Source: Cerrena zonata (Eukaryota; Basidiomycota; Agaricomycetes; Polyporales; Cerrenaceae). Taken from it: a stretch of DNA of 64,000 nucleotides. Below are positions 35,133 through 45,065 of this stretch, piece after piece. The stretch covers positions 1,674,001 through 1,738,000 of the forward strand of contig JASBNA010000003.1 of NCBI GenBank assembly GCA_038087015.1, given 5' to 3'. How positions within the stretch are numbered: the first letter of the stretch is position 1; every line of letters begins with the position of its first letter. A program made the position numbers and the translations under genes. A model generated the notes under the pieces. The model worked only from the letters and a program-made list of their open reading frames with translations, made no database searches and was not told the origin of the DNA.

Positions 35133-36358
35133 ATGCCCCGTTCATCGACCTCCGCAGAGGCAGCGACAGCTCACTCTTTCAATAAACTTCTTAATCAGCA
35201 CAAGTCTTCGTCACGTTCACGTTCTGCTGCCGATGTCGAGGAGTCAATGAAGAAGCTGAGGCGACTTATCCTGGTTGACGGCATCCCTTCAGCGGTATGT
35301 TGTTGACTGATGTTATGTCCGAGATCGATTATTGAACCAAGTTGTCGTAACCATAGGATCCTACACTACGCCCGCGGATATGGAAGATACTTCTTCGTGT
35401 ACAACATGTATCAGCGGACATGTTTCTGGAGTATGTCGCCAGGGGTCCTTGTGAAGTGAGGGAGAAGATTAGGAATGATACCTTCCGGTGAGGGTACAAT
35501 ATCGTTCTGAGTGGCTCTGGCACCCTACTCACATCTTTGACATATTAGTACTCTTGCCACCGACCGTGGTTTCAAAGAACGTGTTCGCGAGGACATGCTT
35601 GTCCGTTTGCTTGATGCATTCGTCTGGCGAAATCATGACCGACACGAATCAGATCTTGGTTTCACCTATGTTCAGGGAATGAACGTACTGGCTGCGCCCT
35701 TCCTTTATACGATGCCATCAGAACTAGAAGCATTCTTTTGTTTTGCCAAATTCATTGAAGAATCATGTCCACTCTACGTCCAACCCACACTCGAAGGTGT
35801 CCATCGGGGTCTCAAGGTGTGTAGTCATATGCATCAAACTATCCTCCAATGATCTCATTTCTATTCTAGCTTTTGGATCGATGCCTAAAGATTGTGGATC
35901 CGGAATTATTCGCCCACTTACGATCGAAGAACCTATCTGCTGAAATTTACGCGTTTCCATGTACGTTGAATAGCGTCTTTCAATGTCGACTGTGAATTGA
36001 CCACCGGTATAGCTGTTCTCACTCTATGTGCATGTACTCCACCCCTGGATCAAGTCCTGTTACTCTGGGATTTCTTGCTTGCTTTTGGTGTACATCTCAA
36101 CGTCCTCTGTGTTGTCGCACAGTTGCTTCTGATGAGAGACAAACTGATGGAATCACCAAGGTACGCAACTAAACTACAGCTCTACGTTCGGCCATTTATA
36201 ACTTTTTGTGTTGAAATAGCCCTTACGTGCATCTTCGCGCATTCCCACCGCTGGACGCCCAACCTGTTATCGGAATCGCCGTAACTCTCGTTCGTGACCT
36301 CCCAGCGGATCTCTACGAAGAACTCGTCCGACACCCGTACGCGGTCGACCACCACTAG
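35133..36358 (+). CDS. BUB2: TBC-domain GAP subunit Bub2/Cdc16-like (mitotic exit checkpoint)
   Basis: Six exons: 35133-35294, 35357-35487, 35549-35816, 35870-35960, 36013-36160, 36220-36358; about 312 aa (yeast Bub2 306). The TBC/Rab-GAP fold is seen in LRRLILVDGIPSADPTLRPR and IWKILL, KIRNDTFRTLATDRGF, FTYVQGMNVLAAPFLY with the glutamine-finger YVQGMN, LLDRCLKIVDPELF, SAEIYAFPSVLTL and DQVLLLWDFLLAFGVHLNVL. Bub2 with Bfa1/Byr4 is the GAP for the Tem1/Spg1 GTPase and blocks mitotic exit or septation until spindles are positioned. No indel is needed. The start lies only about 135 bp from the divergent AP-4 epsilon start, so the two must share a promoter. Confidence 0.93.
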
Positions 36359-36806
36359 TCTTCACGGTCGCTATTCATCTCACCTTCCCTGTCGATTCTC
36401 CTGCTGTCTATCCTGGCTTTGTTTCTGCACCGCCCAAAATCGTCTCTGCTTTCGAGTTTCCCAACCCTTGTTGTATTGCTTCTCTCTCTCTCTCTCTTGG
36501 TTGTCGCCGTATAATTGTATTCCTCTCTGGATACTTGATATCACCATATGTTCTATACCTTGCAAAATACTGGTAGAATTAATTTAATAACTTATAATGT
36601 CTCGTCGATACGTCACATTTGACATGTTCATGTTTTGTATCCGATTGATTCGATCTATTACTGTAGGCTATATGATATATGACTCTATGAAATCTGCACA
36701 ACGACGAGAAAAGAGGGAAGGATAGGAGAACATGCTACGAAGGTGGAAACATAATCGAAAAATAGAGAAAAATGCGAGAGTCCAAGTCCATTCAAAAAAC
36801 CAAACA
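36359..36806. other. Intergenic 3' region between BUB2 and the copper radical oxidase
   Basis: Convergent gap of about 450 bp, C/T-rich near 36370-36500 and then A-rich; no gene supported. Confidence 0.45.
36481..36497. repeat. (TC)n microsatellite
   Basis: About eight TC dinucleotides in a row within the 3' region of BUB2. Confidence 0.85.
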
Positions 36807-39137
36807 TTAGTCATGCTCATTCTGATCAACTTGAGTCTTCGTCAACCTACTGGAAAAGCCATAGATTAATCGAGCGACACAGACAAGGAAACATGAAGCG
36901 AGACTTACTTATTCAACGCATCCTCATCAACAGTCGGCCCTTGCCCATCCCCAATCATCACTTTCAGACCCCTACTTGGCACGCCATCCACTACAACATA
37001 AATAAAAGCGGGGCCTGGCGGATAGATACCACCATTAGAAGGTGCGGTGACCGTAAGCGTACTTCCATCCCAGGTAGAGGACAGGTAAACCATCCGTGTG
37101 TTGGCGTGAACGGCATGAGTAACGTATCCGAGATCCATCAAGACAACTTTGACATCTTTAGCACCTTGAGGGACCTGAACTCCCAGCTGGATTTCTTCCC
37201 AGTAATTGAGCTGCTTAGGGGCGTTGGAAATTTCGGGTCGGGCCGCATTCATGTAAGGTGGGCTGATCCATTCGACTCTGTACTCCGTTCCATATTTCGT
37301 TTCGCTTCTATCGAGATTGGGGTTACTGCCTGCAATCATGACGGTTCCTTCCGGAGTTAAAGTTGCAACCGAGTGATATAGTCGAGGTATATCACTGGTC
37401 GGCATTCCCGCCGAAGAGAACCTACGACCGGCGGGGGCAGTTGGATCGTACAAGACTGGGCTGAAGACAGGGTTGTCTGCGTTAGAGGCACCAACTTGGT
37501 CCTTGACGTTGCCGTAGCCAGAAATTCCGGTCTTTGCGCCGTTGACTATGAGAACCTTGCCAGTGGGGAGGAGAACCGCATCGGGCATAATACGCGCTTC
37601 AGGCATTTGTTCGACTTGCCAGCCAGCAGCAATCCCGTCATCGGTAAGTACCATGCGTACACATTGTGAAGAGGCAGGGTCTTGAGATGAAATCTCATAA
37701 TCGGCTTTAGTATCGTCGACGGTGGAACCACCACAGATAAGGACCTCCGGAGTGTAGCCATTATCCGGTGTGAGAGGGCAGAAGTATTCCAGTACCGGTC
37801 ATCGGATAGGTAACGCGAACGCCATGAGGAATTTGGGGCAGCCTTTGTTCTATATTGTGCTTCCAGTCATAAATAATAACATCACGGTTAGCGACCATGA
37901 AAACTCTTTCGTCGGGAAGGGATATCGCAATGGGGAACAAATTAGAGTTCAAGGTGTATTGGAGGAAGTCGAGCTGAATAGGTAAGCCACCAAATTTGGG
38001 AGGGAAGTACTCGACAGTGGGATTGTTGGTAGTTTGGTTATTGATCCATCCGCCTTTCTTGGAACCGCCGATGATCATAGCAGAGCCGTCGGTAAGACGG
38101 AGAACAGTATTGTACCACCGAGGGCTAGCCATGCGAATTCGGGAGTGGTTCTCGTACATGTCACAGTTATCGACATCCTCAGAATCACAAGGCTCGAAGA
38201 TTCTAACAGCCTGGAGCCCATCGACGTCGCCAAAGTCAGCAGCATTGGTGATTTCTTCTACAACAGGATTCCCTCCTACGTTGATGAGGGTACCGTTGCT
38301 CAAGAAGGTCCCGCCAGCGCAGAAAGAGTTTGACTGCATATTCAACGGTTTGAGGGCGTGAGTCTTGAGGTTGTATAGCGCAGCCCAAGCAGGATGTCCG
38401 TTAATTTCGAGAAGGTTATGTTCAACTTTATCGACGATGAGGGCGTGCGTTTCTGAGATCACAGTGAGTTGCATAGCGTGTACACCGGTTTGTCCCTTCT
38501 GTTCTAGGCTCCATTGGGGTTGCGCATCAGCGTTGACTACGAGACTCTGCATAGTAGGGCCGGCGGGTTGCTGTTGTTGGACAACAACGTTCTGAGGAGT
38601 CTTTGATCCTTTCATGACGTTTATAGCATCGATGTCGACCAGTTTTCCATGGGAGCCCTTGCTATTCTCGCCAGTATTGACAATCTTCAGAGTGTGCTTG
38701 CCGTAGGGAAGATCATAGGCCCAGAAAAGTCTTTGCTGGCGCATTGAGCTCGCACTCCATTGGTCGATCCGCGATACGACCTTTCCGTCGAGGTAGACTT
38801 TGGCAATTCCATGCCGTTTATCTTTATTTCCGAACCATTCGACTCCAGTCCCAGTGAAAGTAAAAGACATGTATGCGCCAGTACGAGAAGTAGACCGGAT
38901 AGACTTCTGAATATACCGAGAAGAGAAGGACTCTTTCCAGTGACTCGAGTAGTGCAGGAGGGGGGAAGATGAATCATAACTTCGAGCACCAGGAGGGACG
39001 TAGTAGGGTGTGAAAGCGGTAGGTTTGACTGAACCTGGCGTGGTATGTCCGTTCCAAGCACGCTCAGCACCAGAGACAGTAGATGCGATCAATATTACGA
39101 CCAGCGTACACAGAAGAATAAATGAGCGTGAGGTCAT
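36807..39137 (-). CDS. Copper radical oxidase (glyoxal oxidase type, AA5) with extra N-terminal domain
   Basis: Exon 1 runs 39137-36909 and exon 2 36849-36807; about 756 aa. A signal peptide (MTSRSFILLCTLVVILIAST) precedes a beta-rich domain (residues about 45-175, YMSFTFTGTGVEWFGN, VYLDGKVVSRIDQW) and a Gln run. The oxidase domain keeps all radical-copper ligands: C273 (SFCAGG) and Y342 (PRWYNT) of the Cys-Tyr cofactor, Y587-H588 (RLYHSVA) and H674 (YVTHAVH). Such enzymes oxidise aldehydes and feed H2O2 to peroxidases in lignin decay. One extra base near 37776-37778 breaks the frame at ILLP-LTPDNGYTPEVL; it is likely an error. The last intron (GTAAGT at 36908) is probable; without it the protein ends ...DALNK. 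Confidence 0.92.
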
Positions 39138-39528
39138 TGGATGCGACTAGTTCAAATGAAGGTGAGGGAAAACGAATGGCGGCCAGTAGGGAAACGAGAA
39201 CGAAACCAGTGAACGAACAAGTTCAAGTTCAAGTTCAACCACTTCTTCAACTTAGGGTGTTTTAAATTAAGCGCCAACAAGGCATACTCGGCATCATACT
39301 ACCACTAGGTTGCCTGCAACGAATCGCAAGGACGACTTGAGTAAGTAGTGTATTTGATTTGACATAGAATAGTTGTTAAAAATCAAAGTTCTTAATACAT
39401 ACATTTAGATATAAACATAAATTTGTACGGGGTATCAACGTTCAACTGCAGGTGAACATGAGGTCAAGTTGAGCGATCCATAATCAAAATAAAATAGTCC
39501 GTGGATGCATTCATAACAAGAGCAGACC
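39138..39528. other. Upstream region of the oxidase gene
   Basis: About 390 bp between the oxidase start and the end of the next minus-strand gene. No gene seen. A short GTTCAA repeat occurs near 39220-39240 (gttcaagttcaagttcaa). Confidence 0.45.
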
Positions 39529-40628
39529 TCAGGTTACTGTAACAATCTGTCCCTTGCCATCTTTGAGAATGACAAGCTCACAGTCAATTTTCTCTCCAGT
39601 ATCCATGCAGACAATGTCTGTGGGATCTACGGGATCCACCTTGACTCCTCGTTTCTCAAAGAAAGAACGTCCAAGAACGACATCAAAGTGAGATTCCTCG
39701 GAGAGGTATACTGTGTGCGTGGTTCTAGTGCGACCAACAGTGACAGGCCAGCTGCCAATGCTATTCATGATTTCTGGTTAGAACGAGTCAGGATAGGCGA
39801 AGAAATATGACGAACTTGACTAATCCAGTATATCCATAATGTCCAGGAGCAGCGTCGAGGGGAATGAATCCATGCTTCAGTGCAAACTTGCGAGACATAT
39901 ACACGTGTCTGTAGCCGTGCTTCAAAAGCATGCGAACTGAACAAGGAAGTCAGAGAATATTCTAGCACACGAAACAAACGTATTTACCATTATTGACTGG
40001 ACCGATGCCACCTAAGACAGTTCGTACACCATTTTCGTTGTGGAACTGCTCAAATTCTTTCTTGAACTTAGGAACATCATCCACAGGTAATTTGGGTTTC
40101 TTGCTCTTCTTCGAGTGTGTGGACTGACGATCCCCACTTTGTGAAGACACGGAAGGACTTGGTCTAGCAGGTTTGGGTGGGGACTTGAACATATAGAATG
40201 AGCTATTTCTGTACTGCGACGGTGATGGCAACGGTTCCTGCGGGTCCCGAACGTGAAGTGCAGGAATATCATTACTACTGGCGACAGATTTGTGCCTCCA
40301 GACAAATATTGTGAAGTCAGAGTCTAAATGAAATTTAGTCATGGATTAAATACAAAAGAAAACAAACATACCATCATCAAGATTCCATATTGAGTCATTC
40401 CAGGAGTACTTCACCCATCCTGACCTCACCCGTCGACCTTGGAACTCGGCGTGTGACTTCTTACTGATCTTGTCGAACAAAGTCAGCAGCGTGTCTTCTG
40501 TATCTAATAGTTCAATGGTTTAGTATGGTATTCCAAACATAAGAGGTTACACGATGCCCACTTGAGAATATAATTGCAAAAGAGGACGTTGGAGTGTGTA
40601 CATTGATTACAGGAAGGTCGGTTGCCAT
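39529..40628 (-). CDS. Ubiquitin/PB1-fold plus retropepsin-like protein lacking the catalytic DTG
   Basis: Five exons: 40628-40562, 40503-40372, 40323-39988, 39936-39816, 39760-39529; about 295 aa, all phases consistent. Residues 1-75 look like a beta-grasp domain (LPVINVHTPTSSFAIIF, DTLLTLFDKISKKSH, WNLDDDSDFTIFVWRH). A Ser/Pro/Lys-rich linker follows. The C-terminal 125 residues follow the retroviral-type aspartic protease pattern: YMSRKFALKHGFIPL, IGSWPVTVGRTRTTHTVYL, HFDVVLGRSFFEKRGVKVDP. The place where DTG/DSG is expected reads LLKHGYRHVYMS, so proteolysis is unlikely. The architecture recalls Ddi1 (ubiquitin-like plus retropepsin), a proteasome shuttle, but sequence identity looks low. 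Function unknown. It lies between two lignocellulose enzyme genes. Confidence 0.7.
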
Positions 40629-40958
40629 TGCGTTGACTGAGAGTGGTGGTGAGTTAATGGTTATGGTCTAAGAGTTGTATGCCCCTTCAACTTCGCAATG
40701 TGGTCTTATAACGCGTGGGGCATGTGTACGGTAGACGGAAGGGGTCGAAACTCGGACTCGGATCGAGCTTGGTGGACCGAGATGACCGTGGCCCAAAGCT
40801 GCACCGGTGAGCGCCCATATATGGCAACTGTGCTAGAACCGAGAGTGACGTCATACGATGTTTACTGAAAGTATTCAAACAATCAAATTGTCAAGGTGAA
40901 ACTATTGTTACATGTAACCATATACGGAGACAAAAGTCAAGTTTCACAGTACAACTCA

Positions 40959-42222
40959 TCAAGGCGTGCATTGAGAATAGTCTGTTTACAATTAGTGGCA
41001 TGACCTATACAGAAGGGGGATAAATACTTACAGTCGTTGAGTTTAGTGCACGTATATCCCGCTGTAAGTATTTCGTCAGGTTAGATGCATCTCAGGGTAG
41101 GAAAATATGTACTTACAAGCACAGGTAATGGGACCAGTCCAACCTGTTCCACCACACTACGAGAAGTACATGTTTAGTCGACATATGTACTGTAATTAGA
41201 ACGATTGTGAATACGAACCTGTCCGAACTGAAATGAAATAAGTAATTAGTATCACGCATCTGCATTGCGAATTATGTAGCTTACAGCTGTCTGAGAAGCA
41301 CCACTGGCGCTGGATGTAGTTGATGGAGGTGCTGAAGTTGAGGTAGGAGAGCTTGAAGTTGGCGCGGGCGCGGAGGGTGCAGCTCCACCACTGATGTACG
41401 AGCTATAGTTATCGTCATGTACAGTGCTCAAGTCAAGGCCAAAGAAGTTGAAGGCATCGTGTTCCTGCATGCTTGAATCAACGTCTGAGGGATCTGCGAC
41501 CTTAGTGGTGTACGATGCAACATAGGCGATCAGTTGGAAAGCAGTCAGATCTCCAGATCCCATGGAGCCATCTTGCCACACCGTACAGTTCTGAGAATCG
41601 AAGGTAAGCGTAAGGGGAAATGATTATTCCGCTAGTACATCACATACCTGGCAGCGGAAAGTTGCTTTTATGTGTGTACTGTTCGCAGTTGAATCCGGGA
41701 GCAATGTAATTTTAGGTCCAGTGTATGGGTCTGGCAGAACGTAGTCTCTGTAGTAAACGGTGAGATATATAATATATTGGTGGGCGAATGAATCTCTGGA
41801 CTCACGAAGTCCACCGAGTGCCTAGTATAATTTGGTCGTTGTAAGGCCACAAGGTAAAGAGTAGGCTGTTGGCCATTGTCCCGCCTGCACTGACACCAGT
41901 CCATCCGTAGCTAGCTGGTGCGACTATCTGAACGATATATTCGTCCGAAGGAGGTGTCGTGACAGGTGGGAAGACAAACCCAACTGTCATATTCATCGTA
42001 GGATCCTATGCGTCGTTGAGATATTCTGGAGTACCGGGATACATGATTAGACCTTTACCGTATATCCTTGGAAACATATTCCACTTGAGGAATCACAAAA
42101 TTGGCTCGCGGTTTGAGCCAAAGCTATACAGCGTCGTCAAAATTACCGACTTGTTCATATAATGAGAAATACTTACCTGCTCCGGCGAGTGCCAAGAATC
42201 CAATTATTTGAGAGAATGTCAT
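40959..42222 (-). CDS. Secreted AA8 cytochrome b562-type domain with C-terminal CBM1
   Basis: Nine exons: 42222-42177, 42123-42059, 42005-41806, 41747-41648, 41590-41285, 41227-41219, 41156-41117, 41061-41032, 40981-40959; about 272 aa. A signal peptide (MTFSQIIGFLALAGAALAQ) leads into the iron-reductase/CDH-cytochrome-like domain (FCDSSSGICFQGYTDPTMN, TVGFVFPPV, YGWTGVSAGGTM). A Ser/Thr/Pro linker follows, then the cellulose-binding CBM1: FGQCGGTGWTGP, TCASGYTCTKLNDYYSQC. This is the architecture of Phanerochaete Cir1, a stand-alone haem protein able to pass electrons to lytic polysaccharide monooxygenases. No flavin dehydrogenase domain is attached. The CBM1 is spread over four small exons, one of only 9 nt. 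A TATA box lies about 60 bp upstream. Confidence 0.9.
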
Positions 42223-42279
42223 AGCTAATAGCGAGATTTACTCGAAGAGAGGATACTGCAAACGTTCTGTTTCTAGACC

Positions 42280-42286
42280 TTTTATA
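42280..42286 (-). promoter_or_regulatory. TATA box of the AA8-CBM1 gene
   Basis: TATAAAA on the minus strand lies about 58-64 bp upstream of the ATG at 42222. Confidence 0.55.
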
Positions 42287-42629
42287 CTTTTGATTGAGAG
42301 CGAGACCTGACATATATCTTGCAAGTGCAGCAGACCAGCAATTGGCCGTCATTCTTCCGAGTTTGAGACATATCTGAGCGATTACTCGGAATATGTTCGT
42401 AGCAAGTCCCCACCAAAGTGTTGTTGAAGCGTTCACCATGCTGGAGTGGAAGCTAAAAATAAGAACCTATAAATGGAGAGGCGCTTAAGTAGGCTCGGCA
42501 TCCGCCGTGCCGTCGATCTGGAAGAATTTGTGTTGAGGACAACCTTCACGAGTACCGTCAACTGACTCTCAACCGACCAAGGATCCTCAGACGTGAGGTC
42601 GCTTTATCATCACCAAAACCTACACCATA

Positions 42630-43186
42630 ATGGCCGATCCTTCTGAACGTGGAAAAGCATGGCCCGCCGCAAAGGATGCCCTCACCGACCAGGCAAGTTT
42701 TTCCAACTATTCACCTGGGAAACATCTTTTCATGAGAAGTGGATACCCTACAGATCCTGGATCTCGTCGAGAAGGCAACTCAATATAAGCAGCTGAAGAA
42801 GGGTGCTAACGAGGGTACGTCGTAGACGTAAATCTAGAGCTTCTGTGCACTGACATTTCCTTCATATAGCCACAAAAACACTCAACCGTGGTATTGCAGA
42901 AATCATCATCTTGACAGCAGATACCGAGCCCCTCGAAATTTTACTTCATCTCCCTTTGTTGTGTGAGGAAAAGGTGCGTTACATCTCTTCTTCGGGGCAA
43001 ACTTTCCTCGGACTTACCGTTCGGTAGAATGTTCCCTATATCTTCCTTCCCTCGAAGGTTGCTTTGGGCAGAGCCTGTGGTGTCACTCGCCCCGTGATCG
43101 CTGCCAGCATTACCACTAACGAAAACAAGGAGCTTTCTTCCCTGATCACCACTGTCAAGAAGAACATTGACAAGGAACTGTACTAA
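42630..43186 (+). CDS. SNU13: Snu13 (15.5K/NHP2L1), L7Ae-family RNA-binding protein
   Basis: Exons 42630-42692, 42754-42814, 42870-42973, 43028-43186; 128 aa (yeast 126). The L7Ae signature spans [57 protein letters not shown]. The protein binds kink-turns in U4 snRNA and box C/D snoRNAs, so it serves both the tri-snRNP and rRNA methylation. Intron 1 begins GCAAGT rather than GT, a canonical-style GC-AG intron; the conserved junction [11 protein letters not shown] leaves no alternative. UBC9 is convergent, with 239 bp between stops. Confidence 0.97.
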
Positions 43187-43425
43187 TTATTATTTGTATG
43201 CTTTGTTGTCAGTATCATCGATTGGATCATGAATGAAGATACGACTGTTGATTACAATCTGTAATGCAATGTCACTCGCCTATTGTTTTGCCTGTGAATT
43301 CAAACCAACAATCAAACCAGGTACTGTCAGCGAATCATTGTGTTGAATAACTTCGAGCAATCTGAAATAGGACAAAAAAAAACCTGTAGTAACACAAAAA
43401 AAATAACAAACTAGCAATACCACAA

Positions 43426-44297
43426 TCATTTCGGAATATTCTCTCGAGCCTGTTGCCGGATTCTTCGTCTGCCAAACACAGTTAGAAAAAGAACAGAGCA
43501 TGAGTGGACCTCCCACGTACTCATATGCTATCTTGTCATTCCTAGAGGCGGAAATGAGTCAATAACAAATTCCAGCGTGGCAGATGGAAAAATGAGACGC
43601 ACTTGAACATTGTGTATGCGTCGCTTTGCGCGGGATCGTTCACATTGGGGTCATTCAAGAGTTCTTGGATTCCAAGAAGTACCTTGAAGGCGGTTTCGTC
43701 ATATCTGTTCCGGAGTGTGTGAGCTCGTACTTACCTGCTTTATGGTAATAGCCGGTTTCCATGACTTCTCTTCGTCGAGAATAGACAGACAGACAGTTCC
43801 TGAAGGATACACGTTGGGGTGGAACAATGGAGGTGCAAATTTGCCTGCAATGACTCAGCGATGACATCGAATGTCGAAGATACGGCATACTTACATTTGG
43901 GTGGCTTAGTAGGATAGTCTAAAAACAAAATCGTCTCCCATGGATTCCACATGCTGAATAGTAGAAGTTTGCGCACCTTCAGGAAATATCATCATGAGCT
44001 TGTAAACACCGCCTTCCCATGGTGTCTATATTCCATGCGTTCAGTTCTCCACGCCAAGGTTACGAGAGCAAGTTGAAAGACAGAACTTACGCTGGCCTTC
44101 CCTGGAATACCTACTTCCCACTCCAGTAGGTTCATGGACCCGTCGGCGGCCTTCATTGGCTTTGCATAGAAACCCTAGGATAACAGGCCAGGTTACTCGC
44201 GATCATGGTCAAGGGAAAGAACGCGACTTACGAAAGGGTGGTCTTTGCGCCACTGTTTGCGTTCTTCAGCAAGACGCGCTCTACAGATTCCTGACAT
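43426..44297 (-). CDS. UBC9: SUMO-conjugating enzyme Ubc9
   Basis: Eight exons: 44297-44232, 44174-44091, 44025-43977, 43918-43895, 43844-43735, 43682-43603, 43541-43521, 43468-43426; 158 aa, the usual family length. N-terminus [20 protein letters not shown], then [32 protein letters not shown] and the active-site Cys93 in [19 protein letters not shown]. It accepts SUMO from Aos1/Uba2 and passes it to lysines in the target motif psi-K-x-E. Two exons are only 24 and 21 nt. A second UBL-pathway gene (UBA3) lies elsewhere in the window; there is no sign that they are linked functionally beyond that. Confidence 0.97.
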
Positions 44298-45065
44298 TGT
44301 TTCTGCTGTTCACGTAGGTATAATCGGTAGCAAGTGAATAGATGTAAGTAGTGGTTTGGTACAAGTACGCCTTTATTGGGAGTGGCCATTCTTACTGGTC
44401 GATCAGTCTCGCTTAGTCAGCCAACTCAGATGCATATGCTCCCAAACTCAGTCTGTGTACATCCTCGATACCGGGATTCCTCTCAGGACCAGGTACACCG
44501 ATTTTCAATTACATCTAGAGCACTCTCGTGCATTCTTTTGGGAAGAAATTCTCCCAGTCTATACACGAAGCCATGCTGAATTGTCTGCAAGGGTGAGTAC
44601 ATCTTACATATCCCGACGGAAGCCATTTCGAAACTCTGCATGTTCTGATTACGAAGCCTGTTTAGGACCTAGCCGAGGGCGTTGCATCTCGGAAAGATGG
44701 ACCAGACTTCATGTAATTAGCTACCGGCCTGACGCCATACAACAGCACTCACTTCTGCTGCGCACTCGCTTATCTCTTCTGAACTAACACTACATGGCGG
44801 TGGGTGAGGGACGCCGCAACCGCATTGTGGACGATCCATAATGAGGCCCATTGGACCCATGTAATTCTGTCACCGTTGAGTTCAAAGAGCGGTCCGTATA
44901 GATCAGGTTCCAGAAGGTTTCCATTATCTTGTCGATGGTCAATCTATAACTTGGTCCGCAGACTACGGGTAGAACCTATAAGAACCCTAGCTGCACTGTA
45001 TCATGCTTAGCAGACCAACTAAGGCCTCTTGCCTCACATTACCCACCTTTTCAAACCTCTTACCA
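44298..45065. other. Intergenic stretch, no gene seen
   Basis: About 770 bp divergent region between UBC9 and the methyltransferase gene. Open frames here lack recognisable motifs and splice continuity. Confidence 0.45.

Noticed and set aside
44356..44787. 143-codon plus-strand frame between UBC9 and the methyltransferase
   Set aside because: No recognisable motif and no splice-consistent extension; its start lies just upstream of UBC9 in a promoter region.
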